This document shows positions 11,076 through 22,746 of a stretch of 64,000 nucleotides of DNA, in pieces. Position numbers and translations under genes: made by a program. The notes beneath the pieces were generated by a model. That model saw nothing but the letters and a program-made list of their open reading frames with translations. It had not been told where the DNA came from and ran no database searches. Origin of the DNA: Lycium barbarum (taxonomy: Eukaryota; Streptophyta; Magnoliopsida; Solanales; Solanaceae); NCBI RefSeq assembly GCF_019175385.1, contig NC_083341.1, positions 91,848,321 to 91,912,320 on the forward strand, read 5' to 3'. The number at the start of each line of letters is the position of its first letter. The stretch's first letter is position 1.

Positions 11076-13200
11076 ACTACGTCTTTCAAATTCATTCTTG
11101 ACTCGGCTACGCATCCAAAAGGTAAACCTTTATCTTTTTCTTTCCATTTATCAGTGTTCTATTACTGTTTTCAATATATGTTTTGTATAAATGTTTATTT
11201 GATCATTAGTGTGGTATTTGTTGGAGTAGCAATGTGAAAATATTCAGTTTATGTCAAATATGGTGCTTGGCCAATCATTAACCTAGTGTATTATTAAAGT
11301 AATAACATAGAAATCTTCAATTGTTGCTTAGTATGATGTGTAACTAGTTATCAGTGGGGTGTTTGTTGGCATAATGGTATGAAATGCTTGTAACAATTAA
11401 ACAATAGACTAGTATAATAACATATTAGACTCTAAGATGAATTTGAGATCTTGATTAAACTTTGAGTTATGTAGAGACTCTTAAACACTTTAAAACACCA
11501 GCATGTGGTTCTTTGGTTAATAACTTGAATCTAGATTAGTGAATGATGGGTGGATTCATGTCTATTGGAGTGAACAGGTCACTAGGGGCTCTGTATTAGT
11601 CATTAACCAAGGTCAAATGCTGTAATAAAATGAACCTGAGAGGGGTCTGTACAGATGAGGGTTAATGATGAGTCATTGATTGTTTACAAAGGATCAGGGG
11701 GATCATTTGTTTTGTGTGGTTGATCTTTTCAATGATCAAGATAAAATAAGAAAGGGCAAGGAAGAAATGAGGTTGTTTAGACCTGTGTTAATTTGCTAGA
11801 TGAATTGTTTATTTGTATGAACTGCTTTAACTAAATGCCAAAGCTGAGCATTGTCCAGGTTACTTTAAAAGGGGCTGAGTCATTAGGCTTAAACGTGGAA
11901 ATCTGAATAGCTGTTGTGTAGTTTTGCTTAAAAACATGAACACAACTTGCTTTCCTTTATGCTATACACTTATATGGTATCTCTCAGGACTTGTTTAGGG
12001 ATAGTTCTTTGCTTCTGAGAACCTAATTATACTGTGAACCATGGTAATTTGTCCAGTTTGAATGTTCTGAGAGATCAGTGTTGGAAGCTAAGACTAGATT
12101 TCTTTTGTCTGATTACTTGTCTGCCTGTTTTCTCCTTTCATTTCTTGAATGACATTGGTTTCTATCCACATATGTGATTATTCCATGCTTAAGGTCTATG
12201 AAGGGGTTTAAGTTAACGCATCAAATCTGAATTCATATTCCTATTTAGTTTTGCCTACAACCAATTGGATCAAGGGAAACCTATTTGCAATGTCCATGCT
12301 TGTTTATAAACTTGATCTTGTTTGATCTTCAATTGCTTCCTATAAGATTACTATGTCTTGGAGTGATTGACTTGGAGTTAAGTAAGTTTGATTTACATAT
12401 TCACTCATGTTATGCTAGTTTAAACCTCAACTTGTTTGATGCATTATGCCTGATCTTGTATGTAATCCTCCTGAGAATTCATGAATTCCTTAATTCAGAA
12501 TATGCATATGCTTGTTTGGGGATACCTGAATCCTACATTTATTTCCTTTATTACTGGCCTTATGTAAACTATCTTGTGCTACTGGTGTATGCATCCATGA
12601 CTTGCAGTTCGTTTCCACCTTATGCCATGTCTGTATGTCCTTTCATTGTTGTTTCTAGTCATACTACACTAAACCTGCATTTTCCTTCTAGCTATGCCAT
12701 ATCCATGTGCTCCTTTCATTGCTGTGTTAGCAATATTGCATCCACAATTTATTGCTTGCTCCCAATCATATCACGACTGTGTGTTTTTTCTTTCATTACC
12801 ATTATTATGTGAACTACTTGGTACCATTTATGCAAATATGTGATTTACTGCTTGTTCCTTGACTTTCTACTTGTGCTATTCTGGAATTGTGTTCTATCTA
12901 GGCTCTGTTTATTTATTCCCAGTTATCCCTTAACTATATTGCACCTGTGCCCAGTAATCTGCTTGAAATCACCTCATGCCTACTTGTTCTTAGCCTTACT
13001 TATGTTGTACTATATCTGTACCTCAATATATCCTCTGTACATGCTTGTTTATTTAGGATTTGTCTTTAGCTATGTCATGCTCATGATGTCACTTGTTTCT
13101 TCCCATAGCTATGTCTATTTGTTGCAATCTTTGTTCTTGGATACACTAGACTTACCCGTGTTCATTCATCTTTATCATGTATCACTACTGATTCATAAGG

Positions 13201-13223
13201 ACGGGACAAGACCCCGTCGTTCC

Positions 13224-13271
<48 letters not shown>

Positions 13272-13428
13272 TCAAAAGAATATGATCATAAGTAGCACCT
13301 CCGGAATAATGGAGTGCTCCTATGAATCTGTTGATAAGCTCCTACGAATCCGCACCGTCTCCCTATCTACATGTGGGCGTGAACACAGTGTCCAAAAAGA
13401 AAGGACGTCACTACGAACATTATACTGA
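13201..13428 (-). other. Three-hairpin leader module, D1 3' LTR
   Basis: H3 arms ACGGG/CCCGT at 13,201-13,217. H2 arms GTCC/GGAC at 13,390-13,406. H1 at 13,408-13,428 is a 6-bp stem with one mismatch. The same order occurs in six other LTRs of this window. Function unknown. Confidence 0.55.
13229..13270. repeat. (TA)21 microsatellite in D1 3' LTR
   Basis: 42 bases of pure TA. The same site in the partner LTR (20,904-20,915) has only (TA)6. Confidence 0.97.
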
Positions 13429-14921
13429 GTATGTAAGGCATGAATAGTACTGGCATAATAAAGAAATCATGAAGCATGATATGAAGATATAACCTGATTA
13501 ACCTTTAAAAGTAAACACGTGTTATACATCTCACATATATAAACATATCACATGTACCATCGTCGTTAACCTGCGTCCGGGTAACCATTATCTGCCGCCC
13601 ACTAGTGGTGTCATGTCCGAACCTCTAGGCACGGTGTAATCATAAGCAGCCCGCATTAGCGGTGACATGTCCGACCATCTAGGCACGGTGGAATCGTATG
13701 CAGCCTGCCTTCGCGGTGACATGTCCAGCCATCTAGGCAAGGTGGAATCATATCATCATATACTCATCATAAAGCATGCACTAGAATCCAAAGATAATCT
13801 ATAACCATATCGGGGAGACATAAGGCCGAGAACCCCCATTTCCATTATGGAGTAATCATAATCATCATACCTCACCTCGAAGAGACTAACATTATAAGGT
13901 GGGTCTAGAAACAATGAATAACATCAAAGGAACGTATAAGAATCATTAGCTTCATAGGAATATCATGTCATGAGCTTTGGGATCTTTAGGCTTAGACTCA
14001 TCATCATTATTATCATATTCATTACGTATCTCTTATCTTTATCTCCTGAGTAGTTCTTAATAGTCATAGGCTCATAGTTTCCGAATGTATGAAAGTCATG
14101 GAAAAATAAAGTAAGTCATGTCATAGGAATCATGCCTTAGAAAGAAGGGACTAGCCTTGCATACATTTTCGTTTAGCTACTTTATGACTTGAACGTTTCC
14201 CTCCAATATTCACGTTTCTATCTTCAAGAGAGTTCGTACTAATATTAGATAATCGATAACGTAAGCATGCTTGAACTAAAGCTAGAGAAAATTGGGCAGC
14301 ATCTCCTTTGTTTAAACAACTTTCTCCATATCATATAACAACTCCCAAACGTCAATAATAATATTCATAATATCATACTCAACAATCTTCATCAACTATA
14401 CATTATTCAATTCCACTACTTTCATTTCAAGGGCATCCATAACCATGGTCACTATACTACATTACATTCATCCACCTATAACGTTTCTCCCATATTCTTA
14501 ATATCATTTAAAACATAACTATACTCGTAACATATCAATAATCATGATTCATTTTAAGCTACTACCCAAAAATGCCACTATTCTCATATTTGTGACCCAT
14601 CTTCTTCCTCCTTCCATAATCCAAGTCTTTCAACCCCTCAATAGTATAAATAACATGAATTTATCATAAAACTTTCCTTTGATTGTGTGGGAATGATCTT
14701 TGGGTGGAAACACTTCACTTGAGGAAAACCTTAGCTTCAATCCAAAGGGATTTCTTATCTTGCATGAACCCTAGTGAGCTTCTTGCACGTGATTCCCTTG
14801 GTTTGATGAAGTTGATCCTTAATTTATCTTGGATTATTGAAAATAAATGGTGTGGAAAGTTCTAGAGGTGTGGAGAGTGTTAGAGAGAAAATGGGAAATG
14901 AAATAATGAACTTGGGCCCTC

Positions 14922-14928
14922 TTTTATA
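14922..14928 (-). promoter_or_regulatory. TATA box, D1 3' LTR
   Basis: The minus strand reads TATAAAAGAGGG about 520 bp into the LTR, directly downstream (in element sense) of the palindrome cluster 14,966-15,101. The same arrangement occurs in the partner LTR. Confidence 0.6.
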
Positions 14929-14965
14929 AAACTTAAAATCTGTCCCGACCGAGATATACGGCATA

Positions 14966-15101
14966 TTATACGGACCGTATAATTTATACGGTCCGTATAA
15001 AGGACCGTACATTTCCTCCAGAATCTCATCTTCCATAGGAGAGTTCTACGGACAGATATACTGGCCGTATCTTTTATACGGTCCGTATAAAGGACGGTAC
15101 A
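14966..15101. repeat. TACGG/CCGTA palindrome cluster, D1 3' LTR
   Basis: A perfect inverted repeat with 16-bp arms (14,966-14,981 and 14,985-15,000; 3-bp spacer) is followed by a 19-base palindrome TTTATACGG-T-CCGTATAAA at 15,073-15,091. The arms are themselves near-palindromic around CGGACCG. Confidence 0.9.
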
Positions 15102-15446
15102 ATCCACAATTTCCCGAAACTTGTTCTCGTTGACCCGTTTGGCCTCCAATCCTTATGGAACCTTCTTAACACTTGTTTAACACTTCATTAAAAACTTAAG
15201 GAGCATTTTTTCTTCTCCTCAAGAAATTATTAGGTCAACACTAGTTCGGTACTTTACAATACTCTTCCGAAACACAACATATACTTCGCCTTTCTCAGCG
15301 AACTTTCTTCCCCTTGCCTCAAACGTCTTTGGAATCTCAATTAGGACCATTAAGTACGGCTTCTTACTTATAGAAACATCATGTACTTCTTACTCTACGT
15401 TAGTCTATTTAATATGTAACGACAGGTAATTTTCCGAGGGGTAACA

Positions 15447-15461
15447 TTTCTCCCCCCTTTT
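15447..15461 (-). other. Polypurine tract of D1
   Basis: The minus strand reads AAAAGGGGGGAGAAA immediately before the LTR start TGTTACCCC. This is a textbook chromovirus PPT. Confidence 0.9.
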
Positions 15462-15689
15462 AAAACATTCGTCCTCGAATGTCAAGTTCTCGGGAATTCT
15501 ATGAAAATTTCGCTAGAGTTTCCCCAGTAATATAGCTCTACCATCCTGTCACAACAGCCCACAATAATAATGCCTCATAGGGCTACAACATAATAGCAAT
15601 AAATTATGGCCACACACAACCAAAAGCATGAAAAGAAAGCATACATACCTCATAATGTTAAAGTCTCATCTTGAATCTCTTCCGGGGGT

Positions 15690-17000
15690 AGAAACAAGTG
15701 TGGGTATTTGGACTTCATATTTCTTCTACTTCCCAAGTCATTTCTTCTCGATTATTGTTTCTCTATAAAACCTTGACTAAAGCTACCTCTTTGTTTCCGA
15801 GTCTCCGTACTTGCCTATCTAGTATAGCAATAGGTACCTCCTCATAAGTCAACCTTTCCGTCACTTGAACATTATATGTCGGCATAATTCTAGTTGGATC
15901 TCCAACACACTTACGGAGCATTGATCCTTGAAAAACCAGATGGACTGATTCAAGGTCTGAGGGTAAGTCCAATTCATATGCTACTTGGCCTACCTTGCGT
16001 ATAATCTTATAAGGTCCAATGTATCGAGGACTTAACTTCCCTTTCTTACCAAATCTCATCACGCCCTTTATCGGTGATACCTTTAAGAATACCCAATTAT
16101 CAACTTGGAATTCTAAGTCTTGCCGACAGTTGTCCGCATAAGATTTCTGACGACTTTGGGCTATCATTAATCGATCTCGGATAGCCTTGACCTTTTCCAC
16201 CACTTTTTGAATCAACTTAGGGCCTAGTAACTGTACCTCTCCTACTTCGAACCACCTAATTGGGGGTCTACACTTTCTTCCGTATAGAGCTTCATACAGG
16301 GCCATCTGAATACTGGAATGGTAGCTATTGTTGTATGCAAACTCAATAAGAGGTAAGTTGTTGTCCCAATTACTACCAAAATCTAGCACACATGACCGTA
16401 ACATATCCTCCAAGGTCTGAATAGTGTTTTTGGCATGCCTATCGGTCTACGGGTGAAACGCTATGCTAAGCCTCACTCGAGTACCCAAACCTTCTTGGAA
16501 AGACCTCCAAAATTTATCTATAAATTGTACCCCTCTATCGGTAATAATATACACCGGGACACTATGAAGTCGCACAATCTCCTTAAGGTACAACCTTGCA
16601 TAATCTTCTGCCGAATATGTGGTTCTAACTGGAAGAAATGAGCTGATTTCGTGAGTCTGTCGACGACCACCCATATGGAGTCATACTTGCTTCGGGAACG
16701 AGGTAACCCTACAATGAAATCCATGTTGATCACTTCCCATTTCCAGGTTGGAATCTCCACAGCTTGCAATAATCCTCTGGGATTTTGATGCTCGATTTTC
16801 ACTTGTTGGCAAGTTGGACATTGAGCTACAAATTTCACTATGTCCTTCTTCATTCCATCCCACCAATACATTAGCTTAAGATCATGATACATCTTTGTCG
16901 CCCCTGGGTGAATAGAATACCGAGAGAAATGAGCTTCTTCTAGAATCCGATGGCATAGTCCCGCCACATTCGGAACGCATAGCCTGTCTTGGTACCTAAG
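15690..17000 (-). pseudogene. Integrase with chromodomain, D1
   Basis: The zinc-binding HHCC motif is seen as [10 protein letters not shown] ... CPTCQQVK (about 16,950-16,790). The core has [26 protein letters not shown] and IITDRGVQF. The third catalytic residue is lost: the minus-strand codon at 16,429-16,431 is AAA (Lys) where the related element at 61,048 has GAA (Glu). A stop lies six codons upstream of it. The C-terminal chromodomain (VPIAILDRQVRRL, EEMTWEVE) is cut by a TAG at about 15,763 replacing Trp. Chromodomains guide insertion to marked chromatin. Two frame changes also lie in the core. Confidence 0.9.
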
Positions 17001-17279
17001 AACTCTATCTGTAGAAACTTCAAACGACGACTTCTTTTTCTCATTAAGTGTATCTCTATAGTGACTCAACTGAGGATCTTCATATTGATGCTCCTTCACT
17101 TCCATATCTAAGGAGGAAACAGCTAGGTTGCGAATACCAATTCCTGCATTGCCTGAATCAATTAGGCGAACTCCGAGGCTGGCTAGCTGGTGGAGCTCAT
17201 GAATTAATTCTTTCTTCTCCGGAGGAACCTCACATAAGCTACCTATTGATTTGCGGCTAAGTGCATCAGCCACTACATT

Positions 17280-18735
17280 CGCCTTCCCAGGATGGTACAA
17301 AATACTCACATCATAATCTTTCAATAATTCCAACCACCGTCTCTGTCGAAGATTCAACTCCTTCTGTTTGAAAATATACTAGAGACTCTTCTGATCCGTA
17401 TAAATATCAACATGTACACCACACAAGTAGCGTCTCCATATCTTTAGTGCATGGATAACCGCAGCCAACTCAGGGTCATAGGTCGGATAATTCTTCTCAT
17501 GTTTCTGCAACTGCCTTGGAGCATAGGCAATGACTTTACCGTGCTGTATCAACACACATCCTAACCCAACACCAGAGGCATCAAAATATACAACATAACC
17601 ATCTGGCCCTTCTGGGAGTGTCAGGACTGGGGCTGAAGTTAATCTATCCTTCAATTCTTGGAAACTACTTTCACAAGCATAAGTCCATTGGAATCTTGCT
17701 GACTTCTGAGTTAGCTTTGTCAATGGTGCTGAAATGGAGGAAAACCCTTCCACAAATCTCCTATAGTAACCTGTCAATCCCAAAAAACTGCGAACTTCTG
17801 TAGGTGTTGTAGGTCTTGGCCAAGTCTTCACAGCTTCTATTTTCTGAGTATCAACTCGAATGCCATCAGCTGAAATAATGTGGCCTACAAAAGTTACAAA
17901 ATTCAGCCGAAATTCACATTTCGAAAACTTAGCATACAATTCACCAGTCCGAAGAATCCCCAAGGACAATACGTAAATGGTCTGCATGCTCGGATTTTAT
18001 CCGAGAGTATACCAGAATATTATCAATAAACACGATCACGAACATATCAAAGAGAGGCCTGAATACATTATTTATCAAATTCATAAACACCGCCGGAGCA
18101 TTAGTCAACCCAAATGACATTACCCGAAATTCATAGTGGTCATATCTCGTTTGGAAAGTTGTTTTAGGAATATCTTCTTCTCTAACTCTTAGTTGATGAT
18201 AACCTGACCTTAGATCTATTTTGGAAAACCACTTTGCACCCTATAATTGGTCAAACAAATCATCAATTCTAGGTAGCGGATATTTATTCTTTATCGTCAC
18301 CTTATTCAGCTGCCTATAATCAATGCACATTCATAAAGAACCATCTTTCTTTCACACAAATAGGACAGGTGCTCCCCATTGCGACGAACTGGGCCTAATA
18401 AACCCCTTCTCAATTAAATCTTTCAATTGTGCCTTTAGCTCTTTCAATTCTGCAGGAACCATTCGGTAAAGAGGAATAGAGATTGGTTTAGTATCCGGTA
18501 ATACATCAATAGCAAAATCAATCTCTCTTTCCGGAGGAAGACCTGGGAGTTCATCAGGAAATACATCTGAAAATTCATTCACTACGGGGACGGATTGAAA
18601 AGTCGGTGGCTTTGCTTCGGTTTCATGAACTCGGACTAAGTGATAAATATAGCCTTTTGGTATCATCTTCCTTGCCTTAAGGTAGGAAATAAACCTACCT
18701 CTGGGAGACGCTGTATTACCTTTCCATTCAAGCAC
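17280..18735 (-). pseudogene. Reverse transcriptase and RNase H, D1
   Basis: The RT runs from KPISIPLYRMVPAEL (about 18,480) through CIDYRQLNK, the palm and [15 protein letters not shown]. The active-site box reads FIDN, with the second Asp codon changed to AAT (18,019-18,021), so polymerase activity should be lost. RNase H keeps [13 protein letters not shown] (first Asp), [11 protein letters not shown] and YTDQKSL, ending in VVADALSR. Stops interrupt at about 18,350, 18,240 and 17,379. Confidence 0.92.
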
Positions 18736-18750
18736 GAGTTCTCCCGGAAA

Positions 18751-19428
18751 TTAGAATCGAACAACTTTCATTCTGCAATCGACATTAGCATAACATGAGG
18801 CCAACCAATCCATAACCATAATCATAACAAAATCTAACATTTCCAGCTCAACTAGATCAACTTTATTTCGACGATCACATACCATAAGTATACAATTTTT
18901 GTACACTTGTCTGGCTATTACGGGATCACCAATTGGAGTAGATACCTCAAAAGGTTTAATTGGCTCGAGTTTCACCCTAATACGGCCAGCAATATAAGGA
19001 GTAATATAAGACATCGTGGAACCCGGATCTATCAATGCATAAACCTCATGAGAAAACATACATAGTATACCTGTAAGCACATCCGATGAGGACTCAAGAT
19101 CCTGTCGCCCGGCTAGAGCATAGATACGGGGCTGGGTACCACCTGAACTTGACGCTCCCCCTCTGCCTCTACCTCGTCTTGCTGGAATCTGGGGAGTTTG
19201 CCCTATCGGGCGCACAGACGAAGAAGAACCAGCTGCTGATCCTATAGGTTGAACCCCACCTCTACCGTACCTCGAGGGATAATCATGCATCACGTGCCCA
19301 GTCTGTCCACAAACATAACAAGCATCGGAGCCTTGATGACACGGGCCCGAATGTAACTTTTTGCACTGACTACATTGTGGAACCGGTGGTCTCTTCTGGC
19401 TATAATCACCTCCAAACTGGGAACCCAA
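18751..19428 (-). pseudogene. Gag zinc knuckle and protease, D1
   Basis: An open 225-residue stretch. The knuckle reads CYVCGQTGHVMHDY: the final Cys of CCHC is Tyr. The protease active site [14 protein letters not shown] is intact at about 19,035-18,995. [18 protein letters not shown] ends the domain. It overlaps the upstream gag frame by ~140 bp in another frame, marking a frameshift near 19,400. Confidence 0.85.
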
Positions 19429-20474
19429 AGCTCTCGAGCTCTGACCCTGTCCTGAATAAATGGGGCGGTCAAATCTCCTGCCTGCAAATCGGGGAGGTGC
19501 GCCAGTCGCCGACTGGCCTGAGTATCTAGAATATGACTGCCTCGATCCCCCTCTATAGTCGCTACCGGCACCATAGATCTGGCCCTCTTACTCTGCCCTC
19601 TATCAATATCGCACTCACCCATTTGCGGATGTTGCTGCTCTTCCAAATTATGGGCATGGGCCTGAATACGAGAAATGTCCAACCCCTCCTGCAATGAAGC
19701 TGTCAAGAAATCTTTAAACAAATGTGGCCCTAAGCCACTCACAAACCTATGCACTCTATCTCCCATATCGGCCACCATGGTCGGAGCGTATCTAGCTAAT
19801 GAATTAAAGTGAAGGCTATAATCCCGGGCACTCATGTTCCCTTGTTTCAAATTCAAAAACCTATCTGCATGGGCCCTTCGAACCTCGGGTGGCAAATAAT
19901 GACGAAGGAAAGCATCCATAAATTCTTGCCAAACCAAGGGAGGTGCATTTTTCCTTCTTGAGGATATCCAATTATTATACCAAAGAACCGCCACATCCCG
20001 GAGTCTATAAGATGCCAACTCCACAGATTCAGTATCAGAGGCATGAATAATTTTCAAGGTTCTCAACATCTCATCAATTAAACCTTGCGAGTCTTCATCC
20101 GGATTTGACCCAAAAAACTCTGGAGGGTTTAAACTCATAAAATCCCGGGCTCGAGTACTAGTCGCCTTGTCACCTGATCCTGTACTCTGCCATTGTGCCT
20201 GAGCGGCAACTAACTGCGTCAATAATTGAATAGCTTCGGTCATTAGTTGACCCGAAGCACCCGGTGAAGGAACTGGAGGTATAGGAGCTGGAAATGAAGC
20301 CCCCTCTTGCTCGTCTAAAATAGGCAGAGTGTGAGAGGTATTGGATGGAGCCTCATTATGAGATTCACCTTCTTCTACATTAGTTAGTGGCTCCCTTTCT
20401 ATCCGCCTTTCTGTCGTAGCCTTGCCCTTCTGGGCGGCTGTAGCTTTTCTCTTTACTGGTATCGCTGAAATCAT
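19290..20474 (-). pseudogene. Gag of D1
   Basis: The frame opens with MISAIPVKRKATAAQKG at 20,474, about 170 bp from the PBS. The gag domain is readable (MSLNPPEFFGSNPDED, VELASYRLRDVAVLWY, LPPEVRRAHADRFLNLKQ, MSARDYSLHFNSLARY, GDRVHRFVSGLGPHL). The last ~90 residues are shifted relative to the partner at 57,121-58,290, which also encodes the arginine-rich tail. It forms the capsid shell. Confidence 0.9.
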
Positions 20475-20641
20475 AACACACCATTAGGGAGGAGATGGTT
20501 CTATCGCGCGATCTTGTAAGTAGAAGAATGGTAATTTTTCCTAAATGCCTCGCAGCCTCTTGTTTATAAGTGTGGCACGCTTCATACCTATAAATGAGAC
20601 TCTGCTGGACACAGCTCGTAAACACACCCTAGGACGGAAAT

Positions 20642-20653
20642 GCTCTGATACCA
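20642..20653 (-). other. Primer binding site of D1
   Basis: The minus strand reads TGGTATCAGAGC, complementary to the 3' end of initiator methionine tRNA, as used by most plant chromoviruses. Confidence 0.9.
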
Positions 20654-20875
20654 CTTTTCACGACCTGACTAGGGGCCAGACTACCGAGAACCTCTCATTA
20701 AGCTAATCATCATACTCAACCTGAAAATATATAATCTCCAAAGCAACCCATATCTATATACATAAGCCCTCACGGCTACAAAAATGATATACAAAAGTAC
20801 AATGTGATCATCGGGGGACATAAAAAACCTACACGTACATATCTACGAGCCTCTACTAGAGTACTAGACATAAGG

Positions 20876-21073
20876 ACGGGACAAGACCCCGTCATGCCCA
20901 AAATATATATATATACACAAAAGAATATGATCGTAAGTAGCACCTCCGAAATAATGGTCTGCTCCTGTGAATCTGCTGATAAGCTCATACGGATCCGCAC
21001 CGTCTCCCTGTCTACCTGTGGGCATGAACACAGCGTCCAAAAATAAATAAAGTCAGTACGAACATTGTACTGA
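20876..21073 (-). other. Three-hairpin leader module, D1 5' LTR
   Basis: H3 ACGGG/CCCGT at 20,876-20,892. H1 TCAGTAC-N7-GTACTGA at 21,053-21,073, perfect 7-bp stem. H2 is decayed here: the GTCC arm near 21,035 lacks its partner. Confidence 0.55.
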
Positions 21074-22567
21074 GTATGTAAGGCATGAATAGTACTGGCA
21101 TAATAAAGAAATCATGAAGCATGAAATGAAGATATAACCTGATTAACCTTTAAAAGTTAACACGTGCTATATATCTCACATATATAAACATATCACATGT
21201 ACCATCGTCGTTAACCCGAGTCCGGGTAACCATTATACGCCGCCCACTAGTGGTGTCACGTCCAGCCCTCTAGGCACGGTGTAATCATAAGCAGCCCGCA
21301 TTAGCGGTAACATGTCCAGCCATCTAGGCACGGTGGAATCGTATGAAGTCCGCCTTCGTGGTGACTTGTCCGGCCATCTAGGCACAGTGGAATCGTATCA
21401 TCATATACTCATCATAAAGCATGCACTAGAATCCAAAGATAATCTATAACCATATCGGGGTGACGTAAGGTCGAGAACCCCCATTTTCATTATGGAGTAA
21501 TCATAATCATCATACCTCACCTCAAAGGGACTAACATTATAAGGTGCGTCTAGAAACAATGAATAACATCAAAGTAATGTATAAGAATCATTAGCTTCAT
21601 AGGAATATCATGTCATGAGCTTTGGGATCTTTAGGCTTAGACTCATCATCATTATTATCATATTCATAATGTATCTCTTATCTTTCTCTCTTGAGTAGTT
21701 CTTAATAGTCATAGGCTCATAGTTTTTGGAATGTATGAAAGTCATGGAAAAATAGAGTAAGTCATGTCATAGGAATCATGCCTTAGAAAGAAGGGACTAG
21801 CCTTACATACCTTTTCGTTTAGCTACTTTATCACTTGAACGTTCCCCTCCAATATTCATGTTTCTACCTTCAAGAGAGTTCGTACTAATATTAGATAATT
21901 GATAACGTAAGCATGCTTGAACTAAAGCTAGAGAAAATTTGGCAGCATCTCCTTTGTTTATACAACTTTCTCCATATCATATAACAACTCCCAAATGTCA
22001 ATAACAATATTCATAATATTATACTCAACAATCTTCATCAACTATACATTCTTCAATTCCCGTACTTCCGTTTCAAGGGCATCCATAACCATGGTCACAA
22101 TACTACATTACATTCATCCACCTTTACCATTTCTCCAATATTCTTAATTTCATTTACAATATAACTATACTCGTAACATATCAGAAATCATGATTCATTT
22201 TAAACTACTACCAAAAAATGCCACTATTCTCATATTTGTGACCCATCTTCTATCTCCTTCCATAATCCAAGTCTTTCAACCCCTCAATAGTCTAAATAAC
22301 ATGAATTTATCATAAAACTTTCCTTTGATAGTGTGGGAATGATATTTTGGTGGAAACACTTCACTTGAGGAAAACCCTAGCTTCAATCCAAAGGGATTTC
22401 TTGTCTGGCATGAACTCTAGTGAGCTTCTTGCACTTCATTCCCTTGGTTTGATGAAGTTGATCCTTAATTTATCTTGGATTCTTGAAAATAAATGGTGTG
22501 GAAAGTTTTAGAGGTGTGGAGAGTGTTAGAGAGAAAATGGGAAATGAAATAATGAACTTGGGCCCTC

Positions 22568-22574
22568 TTTTATA
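22568..22574 (-). promoter_or_regulatory. TATA box, D1 5' LTR
   Basis: The minus strand reads TATAAAAGAGGG about 520 bp from the LTR start, just downstream of the palindrome cluster 22,612-22,746. Confidence 0.65.
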
Positions 22575-22611
22575 AAACTTAAAATCTATCCCGACCGAGA
22601 TCTACGGCCTA

Positions 22612-22746
22612 TTATACGGACCGTATAATTTATACGGTCCGTATAAAGGACCGTACATTTCCTTCAGAATCACATCTTCCCTAGGAGAGTTCTACGGATA
22701 GATATACTGACCATATCTTTTATACGGTTCGTATAAAGGACGGTAC
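22612..22746. repeat. TACGG/CCGTA palindrome cluster, D1 5' LTR
   Basis: The 16-bp arms of the inverted repeat (22,612-22,627; 22,631-22,646) are preserved exactly as in the partner LTR. The second palindrome (near 22,718-22,736) has one change in an arm (GGTTCG for GGTCCG). Confidence 0.88.

Larger units (their letters stand above)
13196..15446 (-). repeat. 3' LTR of D1, truncated
   Basis: It matches the 5' LTR (20,659-23,092) from about 20,868 onward and lacks roughly the first 209 + strand bases. The outer end joins Ogre LTR sequence at ACTACTGATT. The inner end is GGGGTAACA, followed by the PPT. It includes degenerate ~53 bp repeats around TCTAGGCACGGTG (about 13,590-13,760). Confidence 0.9.

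Noticed and set aside
12285..13295. Two long hydrophobic open frames (175 and 151 codons), with parallels at 48,220-49,022
   Set aside because: They lie in the T-rich Ogre LTR. The frame is broken differently in the other LTR copy, and composition alone explains openness and hydrophobicity. The second also runs into a TA microsatellite.
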